64,000 bases of DNA from Ottowia flava (GCF_042680565.1 NZ_JBHUEJ010000019.1:186001-250000), one strand, 5' to 3'. Numbered from the stretch's first letter, positions 42,532-51,098 are shown. Program-made: numbers and translations. The notes: generated by a model not told the origin, from the sequence alone.

Positions 42532-43208
42532 TGATGAAACTGGCTCTCTTCGACCTTGACCACACGCTGATCCCGATCGATTCGGACCACGCGTGGGGCG
42601 AGTTCGCCACCCGCATCGGCTGGGCCGATCCGGTCGAATTCAAGCGCCGCAACGACGCTTTTTACGAGCAGTACAAGGCCGGCACGCTCGACATCCACGA
42701 GTACATCCGCTTCACCACCGAGCCGGTGCGCCGCCACGGCCCCGGCGCGTCGGCCGAGGCGCATACGCGCTTCATGCGCGAAGTGGTCGGGCCGGCCATC
42801 ACGCCGCAGGCGCGGGCCCTGGTCGAGGCGCACCGCAAGGCGGGCGAGCAGATCGCCATCGTCACCGCCACCAACGAATTCGTCACCCGGCCGATCGCGC
42901 ACAGCTTCGGCGTTCAGGAGCTGATCGCGGTCGAGTTGGCGCGTGGCCCTGGCGGCTGGTACAGCGGCGATATCGCTGGCACGCCGTCCTTCCGCGAAGG
43001 CAAGGTCACCCGCGTGGCCGAATGGCTGGCGGCGCGCGGGCGCGGCTGGGGCGATGTGGACATCACCTTCTATTCCGATTCGCGCAACGATCTGCCGCTG
43101 CTGGAAAAGGTGCAGCACCCCGTGGCCACCAACCCCGACGACACCTTGCGCGCCACGGCGCTGGCCCGCGGCTGGCGCATCCTTGAACTCTTCAAAGAAC
43201 AACAATGA
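42531..43208 (+). CDS. HAD-IB family phosphatase (SerB-like)
   Basis: Haloacid dehalogenase phosphatase of 225 residues (start ATG at 42531 or the next ATG at 42534). Motif I is LALFDLDHTLIPIDSDHAWG (nucleophile Asp), motif II IAIVTATNEFVT, and motifs III/IV are in REGKVTRVAEW and ITFYSDSRNDLPLLE. The long C1 cap resembles histidinol-phosphatase/SerB-like members; the substrate is unknown. It lies between hda and pcnB, with a 4-bp overlap to pcnB, so the three form a unit. Confidence 0.88.
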   Translation: MMKLALFDLDHTLIPIDSDHAWGEFATRIGWADPVEFKRRNDAFYEQYKAGTLDIHEYIRFTTEPVRRHGPGASAEAHTRFMREVVGPAITPQARALVEAHRKAGEQIAIVTATNEFVTRPIAHSFGVQELIAVELARGPGGWYSGDIAGTPSFREGKVTRVAEWLAARGRGWGDVDITFYSDSRNDLPLLEKVQHPVATNPDDTLRATALARGWRILELFKEQQ

Positions 43209-44839
43209 TCAAGAACCTGATCGACAAGCTGATCGGCAAGGCCACTGGCAAGAACGGTAGCGGCGCAGCGCGCAAGCGGCTGGGCAAGCGGGTCGAAGTC
43301 GGCCCCGACGGCCATGGCATCAACCCGGCGCTGGTCGATGAGCGCGCCGCGGGCGTAGTGCGCACGCTGAAGGAGGCCGGTTTCGAGGCCTACATCGTTG
43401 GCGGCGCCGTGCGCGACCTGCTGCTGGGCCTCAAACCCAAGGACTTCGATGTGGCCACCAACGCCACGCCCGAGCAGGTCAAGGGGCTGTTCCGCCGCGC
43501 CTTCATCATCGGGCGGCGCTTTCGCATCGTGCACGTGGTCTACGGCCGCGGGCGCGAGCACGAGGTGATCGAAGTCTCCACCTTCCGCGCCAATGTGGAC
43601 AACACGGCGGCCGAGCAAGTCAGCGGCAACGAGCGCACCGCCAAGGGCCAGCTGGCCACCATGAAGCACGCCGTGGACGCCAGCGGCCGCGTGCTGCGCG
43701 ACAACGTCTGGGGCCCGCAGGACGAAGACGCCGCGCGGCGCGACTTCACCGTCAACGCCATGTACTACGACCCGGAATCGCGCGTCGTGGTGGACTACCA
43801 CGGCGGCATCCCGGACGCGCAGAAAAAGCTGCTGCGCATGATCGGCGACCCAGCCACGCGCTACCGCGAAGACCCGGTGCGCATCATCCGTGCCGTGCGC
43901 TTTGGCGCCAAGCTGTCGGCGCTGGGTTTCAAGCTGGAGCCCAAGACCGCCAAGCCGCTGGTCGAAACCCTCAGCCTGCTGGGCGACGTGCCGCAAAGCC
44001 GCCTGTTCGACGAAATGCTCAAGCTGCTGCAGACCGGCCACGCGCTGGCCAGCGTCGAACAATTGCGCAAGCTGGGCGTGGGCAAGGGCATCTACCCGCT
44101 GCTGGACCTGGTGGTCGAACGCGCCGACCAGCCCTTCATCAAGGCCGCGCTGCAGGACACCGACCGCCGTGTGGGCGAGGGCAAGCCGGTGGCGCCGTCG
44201 TTCCTGCTGGCCTGCGTGCTGTGGCAGGACGTGCTGAGCGGCTGGAACGCCCGCCTGGCGCGCAAGGAGCACCCGTTCCCAGCGCTGCAGGACGCGATCG
44301 ACGAGGTGTTCGACGCCCGCGTGGGCGACGTGTCGGGCCGCGGCAAGCTGGGCGCCGACATGCGCGAGATCTGGATGATGCAGCCGCGCTTTGACAAGCG
44401 CAGCGGCAATTCGCCCATCAGCCTGGCCGGCCAGCCGCGCTTTCGGGCCGGCTTCGACTTCCTGCGCCTGCGCGCCGACGTCGGTGAAGTCAGCGAAGAG
44501 TTGGCCGACTGGTGGCAGCAGTTCAGCATCGCGGACGACGGCGCGCGCGAAAGCATGGTGCACGAGCTGCGCGTCGAGCAGCAGCGCGCCAAGAAACAGG
44601 CTCCGCGCGTGCACCGCGTGCCAAAAGGGGCTGCGGCCCTGGATGGTACTGCGCAGCCAGCTACTAAAAAGCTAGCGAAGCGTGTGCCCGACAACAGCGA
44701 CGCGCCAGACCATGACGACCACGGCTTCGACGACGGTGCCGATGAACGCGCCGACGCGCCGGCCAAGAAGCGCCGCCGCCGTCGCCGCAAGCCGGCAGGG
44801 GGTGGCGACCGCCCGGCGCCTGCTGCCGGCGCCGATTGA
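43205..44839 (+). CDS. pcnB: polynucleotide adenylyltransferase (poly(A) polymerase I)
   Basis: Adds 3' poly(A) tails that mark RNA for decay. It has 544 residues. The nucleotidyltransferase site is YIVGGAVRDLLLGLKPKDFD, with FDVATNATPEQVKGLFRRAF; the RNA-binding part has DFTVNAMYYDPESRVVVDYH and RYREDPVRIIRAVRFGAKLS. The C-terminal about 80 residues are disordered, and ADERADAPAKKRRRRRRKPA is a strongly basic tail. A repeat copy (R13) lies in frame within this tail, coding GAAALDGTAQPATKKLA. Confidence 0.94.
   Translation: MIKNLIDKLIGKATGKNGSGAARKRLGKRVEVGPDGHGINPALVDERAAGVVRTLKEAGFEAYIVGGAVRDLLLGLKPKDFDVATNATPEQVKGLFRRAFIIGRRFRIVHVVYGRGREHEVIEVSTFRANVDNTAAEQVSGNERTAKGQLATMKHAVDASGRVLRDNVWGPQDEDAARRDFTVNAMYYDPESRVVVDYHGGIPDAQKKLLRMIGDPATRYREDPVRIIRAVRFGAKLSALGFKLEPKTAKPLVETLSLLGDVPQSRLFDEMLKLLQTGHALASVEQLRKLGVGKGIYPLLDLVVERADQPFIKAALQDTDRRVGEGKPVAPSFLLACVLWQDVLSGWNARLARKEHPFPALQDAIDEVFDARVGDVSGRGKLGADMREIWMMQPRFDKRSGNSPISLAGQPRFRAGFDFLRLRADVGEVSEELADWWQQFSIADDGARESMVHELRVEQQRAKKQAPRVHRVPKGAAALDGTAQPATKKLAKRVPDNSDAPDHDDHGFDDGADERADAPAKKRRRRRRKPAGGGDRPAPAAGAD
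44623..44676 (-). repeat. dispersed repeat copy R13 inside the pcnB coding sequence
   Basis: Minus-strand reading: GCTAGCTTTTTAGTAGC hairpin, TGGCTGCGCAGTACCATCCA, GGGCCGCAGCCCC, TTTT. It reads through as codons 474-490 or so of pcnB without a stop. Confidence 0.8.
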
Positions 44840-44897
44840 AGCCGGGGCGGGCTGCTGCGCCGCCCAGGTGCTCGCCCATTCATAGCCAGTCTGCCCG

Positions 44898-45383
44898 ATG
44901 AGCCTGGACCCCGTACGCGAGGTCGTCACCGCCTACGTCGGCGTGGGCGCCAACCTGGGCGATGCCGCCGCGGCCGTCCGCCAGGCGCTGCAAGGCCTGG
45001 CGAACCTGCCGGCGACACGCCTGGTGGCCGCATCCCGCCTGTACGCCACCGCGCCCGTCGGTGCGGCAGGCCCCTATTACGTCAACGCCGTGGCCGCCAT
45101 CGCCACGCGCCTGACTGCGCCGGACCTGCTGGACGCGCTCTTGGATCAGGAGCTGGCCGCCGGGCGCGAACGGCCGTACCGCCACGCGCCGCGCACGCTC
45201 GATCTGGACTTGCTGCTGTACGGCGACGCGCGCATCGACAGCCCGGCGCTGACGGTGCCGCACCCGCGCTGGCGCGAGCGCGCCTTTGTGCTGCAGCCGC
45301 TGGCGGATGTGGCGCCCGAGCGTGTGAGCGGTGCCGACCTAGCCGCGGTTGCCGATCAAGTCTGCACGCCATTCACGGACTGA
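44898..45383 (+). CDS. folK: 2-amino-4-hydroxy-6-hydroxymethyldihydropteridine pyrophosphokinase
   Basis: Transfers pyrophosphate from ATP to hydroxymethyl-dihydropterin in folate synthesis. It has 161 residues. Signatures are TAYVGVGANLGDAAAAVRQA, SRLYATAPVGAAGPYYVNAV, and the HPPK motif RPYRHAPRTLDLDLLLYGDA then LTVPHPRWRERAFVLQPLAD. It lies 58 bp after pcnB, a common pcnB-folK pairing. Confidence 0.95.
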   Translation: MSLDPVREVVTAYVGVGANLGDAAAAVRQALQGLANLPATRLVAASRLYATAPVGAAGPYYVNAVAAIATRLTAPDLLDALLDQELAAGRERPYRHAPRTLDLDLLLYGDARIDSPALTVPHPRWRERAFVLQPLADVAPERVSGADLAAVADQVCTPFTD

Positions 45384-45502
45384 ATACCCCGTGCTCTCAG
45401 GTCGCGCACCGCGCGCGGAAGGCGCGGGTTGGCAGCAGGCTGCTGACAGGTTCTGACACACCGCCCGCCTAATGTCGTGGCCTTGTCCCTTCGGAGCTTC
45501 TC

Positions 45503-46129
45503 ATGCGCCTGTACCACCATCCCCTCTCGTCCAACGCCCGCCGCGCCGTGATGGCGGCCTTGCATTTGGCGCCGCGCCTGCCTGAGCCGGTCGAACTGGT
45601 TCTGGTCGATCTGGCCCAGGGCGAGCATCGCCAGCCCGACTTTCTGCGGCTGAATCCGCAGGGCAAGGTACCGGTGCTGGTGGACGGCGATTTCGTGCTG
45701 ACCGAGTCGCACGCGATCATGGAATACCTTGTCGAGCTCGCGCCGGGCCAGACCCTGTGGCCAGCAGACGTGCAGGCCCGCGCCGACGTCAACCGGTGGA
45801 TGTTCTGGAGCGCGCAGCACCTGATGCCGCCGGTGGGCGTGCTGAACTGGGAGCGTTTCGTCAAGGGCCTGACCGGCGGCGGCGCGCCCGACGCCGCGCG
45901 CATAGCCGCGGGCGAGGCCGAATGCCGCGCTGCGCTGGCAGCGCTGGACAGGCACCTGAACGGGCGTACCTGGGTGGCGGGCGATGCGCTCAGCCTGGCC
46001 GATCTGGCGCTGGCCGCGCCGCTGATGCACGCGCAGACCGCGCGCTTGCCTCTGGGTGGGCTGCCGCACCTGGCCGCCTGGGCCGCGCGGGTGCAGGCGC
46101 TGCCGGCCTGGCAGCAGACCGAGGGCTGA
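45503..46129 (+). CDS. glutathione S-transferase family protein
   Basis: 208 residues with the GST thioredoxin domain at 1-78 and a helical C-terminal domain. MRLYHHPLSSNARRAVMAAL places the likely GSH-activating Ser in SSNARR. The cis-Pro and glutathione gamma-glutamyl contact are NPQGKVPVLVDGDFVLTESH, with the usual AIMEYL. The N-capping box is GDALSLADLALAAPL. Substrate unknown. It is a single gene 120 bp after folK. Confidence 0.9.
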   Translation: MRLYHHPLSSNARRAVMAALHLAPRLPEPVELVLVDLAQGEHRQPDFLRLNPQGKVPVLVDGDFVLTESHAIMEYLVELAPGQTLWPADVQARADVNRWMFWSAQHLMPPVGVLNWERFVKGLTGGGAPDAARIAAGEAECRAALAALDRHLNGRTWVAGDALSLADLALAAPLMHAQTARLPLGGLPHLAAWAARVQALPAWQQTEG

Positions 46130-46240
46130 CGGTCGCTGGTGCATGGTCGCTGCCGCATGGTTGGTGCGCTGGCATGGCCGGGCAGCGACCGAGATGCGGC
46201 ATGATCCTGCTCCCGCCCGACCGTGCCCTGGAGTCGCACC

Positions 46241-46603
46241 ATGCAGTCGTTCACCTCCTTGCCCATCAGCGCCCAGACGGTGCTGCTGCTGGCCCTCAGC
46301 AACGTCTTCATGACCTTCGCCTGGTACGGGCACCTGAAGAACCTGACCACCGCACCCTGGTACGTGGCGGCGCTGGTGAGCTGGGGCATTGCGCTGTTCG
46401 AATACCTGCTGCAAGTGCCTGCCAACCGCATCGGCCACACGCAGTTCAGCGTGGGGCAGCTCAAGATCATGCAGGAGGTGATCACGCTCTGCGTCTTCGT
46501 GCCCTTCGCCGTGCTGTACCTCAAAGAGCCCATGAAGCTGGATTACCTGTGGGCTGCGCTGTGCATGGTGGGTGCGGTGTACTTCATCTTTCGCAGCGCG
46601 TGA
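46241..46603 (+). CDS. DMT family small membrane protein (DUF486)
   Basis: 120 residues with four membrane segments: TVLLLALSNVFMTFAWYGHL, APWYVAALVSWGIALFEYLL, IMQEVITLCVFVPFAVLYLK and WAALCMVGAVYFIFRSA. DUF486 members resemble half-size drug/metabolite transporters and probably act as dimers. The ATG at 46241 follows TGGAG. No partner or substrate is implied by the neighbours. Confidence 0.88.
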   Translation: MQSFTSLPISAQTVLLLALSNVFMTFAWYGHLKNLTTAPWYVAALVSWGIALFEYLLQVPANRIGHTQFSVGQLKIMQEVITLCVFVPFAVLYLKEPMKLDYLWAALCMVGAVYFIFRSA

Positions 46604-46662
46604 GCCGCGCGCCGCCAGCGGATAGGCGGTACCGCACCGGGTTGGGGCGAGTGGTTCGGGCG

Positions 46663-46680
46663 GTTACATGAAAATGTCAC
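46663..46680 (+). promoter_or_regulatory. possible Pho box before DUF47-pit
   Basis: GTTACAT-GAAA-ATGTCAC has two 7-base units with 4-base spacing, matching CTGTCAT at 4/7 and 5/7. It lies 47 bp before a phosphate-transport gene pair, where PhoB control would make sense. The match is modest. Confidence 0.35.
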
Positions 46681-46726
46681 AATTGTGGGTTAGACGAACA
46701 CCCTCAGGCCAAGCCCCACACCCACC

Positions 46727-47374
46727 ATGCTGTTCAGCAAACTGTTGCCCAAGGAGGGCAATTTTTTTGAGCTTTTCAACCAGCACGCCGAGCGGATCGT
46801 CGAGGCGGCGCAGGCGTTTGAGAACCTGGTTGCGCACTACAACGATCAGCAGCTGCGCGAGAAGTACAACCAGGAAGTGGACAACGCCGAACGTGCGGCC
46901 GACCGTGTGACGGAAGAGGTCAACCGCCTCATCCACACCACCTTCATCACGCCGATCGACCGCGAGCAGATCCATTCGCTGATCAACCAGATGGACGACG
47001 TGGCCGACCTGCTGCAGGACTCGGCCGAGACCATGGCGCTGTACGACATCCACCACATGACGGAGGAGATCACGCGCCTGACCGACCTGGCCGTGAAGTG
47101 CTGCGAGCGCGTGCAGGCGGCGGTCAAGCTGCTGAGCCGGCTGGCCGACCCCGGCACGGCCGAGGCCGCGCTGAAGACCTGCGAAGAGATCGACCGGCTC
47201 GAGTCCGACGCCGACCGCGTGATGCGCAGTGCGATGAGCCGCCTGTTCCGACACGAGCCGGACGTGCGCGAACTGATCAAGCTGAAAGCCATTTACGAGT
47301 TGCTGGAATCGATCACCGACCGCTGCGAAGACGTGGCCAACCAGATCGAAGGCATCGTGCTGGAAAACTCCTGA
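46727..47374 (+). CDS. DUF47 family PhoU-like phosphate transport regulator
   Basis: 215-residue all-helical protein related to PhoU. Typical parts are NFFELFNQHAERIVEAAQAF, REKYNQEVDNAERAADRVTE, HTTFITPIDREQIHSLINQM and YELLESITDRCEDVANQIEG. DUF47 proteins are encoded next to Pit transporters and are thought to control them. It is followed 118 bp later by pit on the same strand. Confidence 0.92.
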   Translation: MLFSKLLPKEGNFFELFNQHAERIVEAAQAFENLVAHYNDQQLREKYNQEVDNAERAADRVTEEVNRLIHTTFITPIDREQIHSLINQMDDVADLLQDSAETMALYDIHHMTEEITRLTDLAVKCCERVQAAVKLLSRLADPGTAEAALKTCEEIDRLESDADRVMRSAMSRLFRHEPDVRELIKLKAIYELLESITDRCEDVANQIEGIVLENS

Positions 47375-47492
47375 CGGCGGCCTGGCGCGCTGCGGCCCGG
47401 GCCGCGCGCACCACCGCTGCATCCGTGTCGCCTGCGCGCCTGTCAGCGCGCCTACGGCGGCGGAAACACTCTCAAAGAACCTTCAACGCTCC

Positions 47493-48503
47493 ATGGAAAC
47501 CGTCCAAGCCGCCCTCTGGGTCGTGATGCTGCTGGTCGCACTGGCGATCGCGTTCGACTTCATGAACGGCTTTCACGACGCCGCCAACTCGATCGCCACG
47601 GTGGTGTCCACCGGCGTGCTCAAGCCCACGCAGGCCGTGGTGTTTGCCGCCTTCTTCAACTTCATCGCGATCTTCATCTTCCACCTCAGCGTGGCGGCCA
47701 CGGTCGGCAAGGGCATCGTGCAACCAGGGGTGGTGGATACGCACGTGGTGTTTGGCGCGCTGATCGGCGCCATCACGTGGAACGTGATCACCTGGTACTA
47801 CGGCATCCCCAGCAGTTCGTCGCACGCGCTGATCGGCGGCATCGTGGGCGCGGTACTGGCCAAGTCCGGCGCCAGCGTGCTGATCGCCGGCGGCATCCTG
47901 AAGACGGTGGCTTTCATCTTCATTTCGCCGCTGCTGGGCTTTCTTTTCGGCTCGCTCATGATGGTGGCGGTGGCCTGGATCTTCCGGCGCACACGGCCCA
48001 GCAGGGTCGACAAGTGGTTCAGGCGCCTGCAACTCGTGTCTGCCGGCGCCTACAGCCTGGGCCACGGCGGCAACGATGCGCAGAAGACCATAGGCATCAT
48101 CTGGATGCTGCTGATCGCCACCGGCTACTCGGCCGCCAGCGACGCCTCGCCGCCCCTGTGGACCATTATCAGCTGCTACATGGCCATTGCGGCGGGCACC
48201 ATGTTCGGTGGTTGGCGCATCGTCAAGACCATGGGCCAGAAGATTACCAAGCTCAAACCCGTGGGCGGCTTCTGCGCGGAAACGGGCGGGGCGGTCACGC
48301 TGTTCATCGCCACGGCGCTGGGTATTCCGGTGTCGACCACGCACACCATCACCGGCGCCATCGTCGGCGTGGGCTCCACGCAGCGGGCCAGCGCGGTGCG
48401 CTGGGGCGTGGCCGGCAACATCGTGTGGGCGTGGGTGCTGACCATTCCGGCCAGCGCCTTCGTGGCAGCGGTGGCCTACTGGGTCAGTCTTGCAATTTTC
48501 TGA
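47493..48503 (+). CDS. pit: low-affinity inorganic phosphate transporter
   Basis: Pit/PiT family metal-phosphate symporter of 336 residues. The two inverted signature repeats are FDFMNGFHDAANSIATVVST and YSLGHGGNDAQKTIGIIWML. About ten membrane helices are visible, and IPVSTTHTITGAIVGVGSTQ lies near the end. It pairs with DUF47. At 336 residues it is shorter than E. coli PitA (499), because the long cytosolic loop is short here. Confidence 0.93.
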   Translation: METVQAALWVVMLLVALAIAFDFMNGFHDAANSIATVVSTGVLKPTQAVVFAAFFNFIAIFIFHLSVAATVGKGIVQPGVVDTHVVFGALIGAITWNVITWYYGIPSSSSHALIGGIVGAVLAKSGASVLIAGGILKTVAFIFISPLLGFLFGSLMMVAVAWIFRRTRPSRVDKWFRRLQLVSAGAYSLGHGGNDAQKTIGIIWMLLIATGYSAASDASPPLWTIISCYMAIAAGTMFGGWRIVKTMGQKITKLKPVGGFCAETGGAVTLFIATALGIPVSTTHTITGAIVGVGSTQRASAVRWGVAGNIVWAWVLTIPASAFVAAVAYWVSLAIF

Positions 48504-48512
48504 TCGGCCGTC

Positions 48513-48570
48513 AGCTATCTTTTATATAGCTGCCTGCGCAGATGGTTGTAGCGCGGAAGGCTGATTGGGC
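48513..48570 (+). repeat. dispersed repeat copy R14
   Basis: GCTATCTTTTATATAGC hairpin, TGCCTGCGCAGATGGTTGTA, GCGCGGAAGGCTGATTGGG. It lies between pit and the convergent TM2 gene. Confidence 0.92.
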
Positions 48571-48584
48571 TTGAAACGCTGGCC

Positions 48585-49037
48585 CTATTGCGAGATCTTG
48601 CGCGCCTCTTCGATCTGGTATTCGAAGTAGCGCTGGAAGCTGAACGCCAGCGAGGCCATCAGCACCGCGGTGCCCACCATCAAGGCGACCGCAATCCCGA
48701 CCACCGTGAACCAGTTGGTGCGCCCGGGCAGCGCTTCGGGGTCGGCACCGGGGTTGAAGCGGGCGTTCCATTTCTCCGGCGTCATCAGCCCGTAGATGAT
48801 GGCCATGAGTGCGCAGGCGGCGATGGCGAAGCCCAGCATCGGGATCAGCAGCCAGCTCCACAAATCGTCCTGACCGTAGGTCTGCACACGCTCGATACCG
48901 TACAGGCCCAGCGCGGTAGGGATCGGCAGCAGCCAGCCCATCAGGTCACCAAAGCCGCGCAGGTAGAAGCGGTGCAGCCCGAGTGGGCCGCCGAAGAAGG
49001 TCAGCCACGTGGCGAGGGTTTTGTTCTTTAGGCGCAT
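48585..49037 (-). CDS. TM2 domain-containing membrane protein
   Basis: 150 residues. The N-terminus is a TM2 domain: TLATWLTFFGGPLGLHRFYL, then RGFGDLMGWLLPIPTALGLY. A further segment is SWLLIPMLGFAIAACALMAI, and the C-terminal one GIAVALMVGTAVLMASLAFS. Function unknown. Its start lies inside the end of the upstream GNAT gene (10-bp overlap), so they are probably co-transcribed. Confidence 0.82.
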   Translation of the reverse strand: MRLKNKTLATWLTFFGGPLGLHRFYLRGFGDLMGWLLPIPTALGLYGIERVQTYGQDDLWSWLLIPMLGFAIAACALMAIIYGLMTPEKWNARFNPGADPEALPGRTNWFTVVGIAVALMVGTAVLMASLAFSFQRYFEYQIEEARKISQ

Positions 49038-49588
49038 GGCTGGCCTTTCGGTGCTGTTGCGGCTGCATCGGCGGGCAGCGCGGCGCCGGCGCCGATGGCT
49101 TTCTCCATCAGCACGATGTCGAGCCAGCGGTTGAACTTCCAGCCACAGGCAGAAATGGTGCCCACATCGGCAAAGCCCATGGCGCGGTGCAGTCCCACCG
49201 ATCCGGTATTGGCGGAGTCGCCGATCACGGCGATCAGCTTGCGCACACCGGCCGCCTGGGCCGCTCGCTCCAGCTCGCTCAGCATGGCGCGCCCCAAACC
49301 GCGCGTTTGCACATCGGGGTGCAGGTAGATCGAGTCCTCGGCCGAAAAGCGGTAGGCCGCACGCGGTTTGAACCAGTTGCAGTAGGCAAAGCCGACCACC
49401 TGACGCTGGGCGTCCTCGGCCACCAACCAGGGCAATTGGCGGGCCAGTACGTCCTGGCGACGCTGGGCCATGTCGGCCTCGGTCGGCGGCTCGGTCTCGA
49501 AAGTGCCCGTGCCGTGCAGCACGTGGTGGGTGTAGATGGCGGTCACGGCAGCGACGTCCTGGTCGGTGCTTGGGCGAATCAGCGGCAT
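49028..49588 (-). CDS. GNAT N-acetyltransferase (phosphinothricin acetyltransferase-like)
   Basis: 186 residues from the ATG at 49588, which begins MPLIRPSTDQDVAAVTAIYT, the standard PAT opening. The family motif HHVLHGTGTFETEPPTEADM and acetyl-CoA loop DVQTRGLGRAMLSELERAAQ are present, followed by GLHRAMGFADVGTISACGWK. It likely acetylates an amino-acid-like compound such as methionine sulfoximine or sulfone; the exact substrate is open. A longer frame upstream lacks similarity. Confidence 0.88.
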   Translation of the reverse strand: MPLIRPSTDQDVAAVTAIYTHHVLHGTGTFETEPPTEADMAQRRQDVLARQLPWLVAEDAQRQVVGFAYCNWFKPRAAYRFSAEDSIYLHPDVQTRGLGRAMLSELERAAQAAGVRKLIAVIGDSANTGSVGLHRAMGFADVGTISACGWKFNRWLDIVLMEKAIGAGAALPADAAATAPKGQPCA

Positions 49589-49862
49589 GGCTTCAAGAAA
49601 AGCAGGGCGGAGGGACAGAAAAATGGGTCGGATGGACGAAAATCGCTTGTAAACGGCGCAAAAACGCGACATCGTCCGGCCCGGTCGGCACAAGGGCAGC
49701 GCACTGCACCGCACGGACAGCCTATAATCATAGGCTTTTCGATGTGTCGCTGGCCGGGTGGCCATGTCGCGTGTCTCAACATCGGAAGAATCAGGTGCCC
49801 CAGCCTCCAGCCCCAACCCGAGGTCGCCGGCGCCGAATCACCACCCCAGGATATTCAACAAC

Positions 49863-50123
49863 ATGGTCGTTATTCGTCTCTCGCGCGGCGGCGCCAAAGC
49901 CCGTCCCTTCTACAACATCGTCGTGGCCGACAAGCGCGTTCGCCGCGATGGCCGCTTCATCGAGCGCGTGGGTTTCTACAACCCCGGCGCCGTCGAAGGT
50001 GAAGAAGGTCTGCGCGTGGCCCAGGACCGCCTGAGCTACTGGACCGGCGTTGGCGCCCAGATGTCGCCCACCGTGGCCCGTCTGGTCAAGCAGGCCGCCA
50101 AGGCCGCCCCAGCTGCTGCCTGA
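49863..50123 (+). CDS. rpsP: 30S ribosomal protein S16
   Basis: 86-residue small-subunit protein: MVVIRLSRGGAKARPFYNIV, VADKRVRRDGRFIERVGFYN and RLSYWTGVGAQMSPTVARLV are standard S16. The ATG at 49863 is the conserved start. It is first gene of the rpsP-rimM pair; a strong promoter is expected in the 270-bp divergent gap (TATAATCATAGGC at about 49723-49735 is a good -10). Confidence 0.97.
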   Translation: MVVIRLSRGGAKARPFYNIVVADKRVRRDGRFIERVGFYNPGAVEGEEGLRVAQDRLSYWTGVGAQMSPTVARLVKQAAKAAPAAA

Positions 50124-50130
50124 TCGCCCG

Positions 50131-50697
50131 ATGACCCCCGGCGCACCGGAGCCGGCCGAATTGCCACCCGACGCGGTGGAGGTTGGCCGCGTACTGGACG
50201 CTTGGGGCATCAAGGGCTGGTTCAAGATCCAGCCCTACAGCGCCTCGCCCGAGGCGCTTTTTTCTTCCCAACGCTGGTTTCTGCAGCAGCCCGAGCGCGG
50301 TGCGCGGCATTTCAGCGGTACCGTCAGCCTGTCGATCAAGCAGACGCGCGAACACGCCGACACCGTCGTCGCCAGCGCACACGAGGTGCCGGATCGCACC
50401 GCGGCAGAGCAGCTCAAGGGCGCGCGCATCTTCATTGCCCGATCGTCCTTCCCGACACCGGAAGAGGGCGAGTACTACTGGGTCGACCTGATCGGCTTGC
50501 CGGTGGTCAACCGCGAAGGGGTGGCCTTGGGCCACGTGACCGACTTGATGGCCACCGGCCCGCAGCAGACGCTGGTGCTGGGCTACGAGGCAAACGGCAA
50601 GCAGCTGGAGCGCCTGATTCCGTTCGTGGACGCCTATGTCGATGAGGTCGACCTGGCGGGCAAGCGCATCACGGTGGATTGGCAAGCGGACTATTGA
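50131..50697 (+). CDS. rimM: ribosome maturation factor RimM
   Basis: Assists late 30S assembly by binding S19. It has 188 residues from the ATG at 50131. The N-terminal barrel starts with AVEVGRVLDAWGIKGWFKIQ, and the PRC-type barrel is EYYWVDLIGLPVVNREGVAL then IPFVDAYVDEVDLAGKRITV. It lies 7 bp after rpsP as usual, but the expected trmD and rplS do not follow. Confidence 0.95.
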   Translation: MTPGAPEPAELPPDAVEVGRVLDAWGIKGWFKIQPYSASPEALFSSQRWFLQQPERGARHFSGTVSLSIKQTREHADTVVASAHEVPDRTAAEQLKGARIFIARSSFPTPEEGEYYWVDLIGLPVVNREGVALGHVTDLMATGPQQTLVLGYEANGKQLERLIPFVDAYVDEVDLAGKRITVDWQADY

Positions 50698-50708
50698 CTG
50701 AGGCCCGC

Positions 50709-51098
50709 ATGTGGCGAGAGCACTTACGCATCGACTGGAGGGTGCTTCTTTTCGCACTGTTCGGCTGCTATTTCCTGCCGTGGCTGGCCTCGGGGGTTGT
50801 GTTAAGCAACTTCGTGGATTGGGGTGAACAGGGTCGCGTTTCTGTCCTTGGCGGGTTGGTGTGGCTAGGACATTTCCTGCTCATGCCCGTCTTATCCGGG
50901 TACTTCACCGCGCGGTTCGCTAGAAATCGCCCTCAGCTTCATGTGGCCATGGTCGCGGTCTTGGGGCCGCTTTTTCTGTTGGCCCTAACTTCATCCAAGT
51001 TTGGATCGAATTGGTTCGTTGTCGTCTACATGATGGTGATGGCGCTGTGCTGCGCATTCGGGGCATTTGTTGCCTTTCGCACTCACACGCGAAAGTAG
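50709..51098 (+). CDS. small membrane protein of unknown function after rimM
   Basis: 129 residues with four membrane segments: WRVLLFALFGCYFLPWLASG, LGGLVWLGHFLLMPVLSGYF, VAMVAVLGPLFLLALTS and WFVVVYMMVMALCCAFGAFV. I recognise no family. The start ATG at 50709 follows TGAGG; it is 11 bp after rimM. Its base composition is visibly lower in GC and its codons (ctt, tta, gtt, agt) are unlike its neighbours, suggesting recent acquisition. It takes the place normally held by trmD. Confidence 0.7.
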   Translation: MWREHLRIDWRVLLFALFGCYFLPWLASGVVLSNFVDWGEQGRVSVLGGLVWLGHFLLMPVLSGYFTARFARNRPQLHVAMVAVLGPLFLLALTSSKFGSNWFVVVYMMVMALCCAFGAFVAFRTHTRK

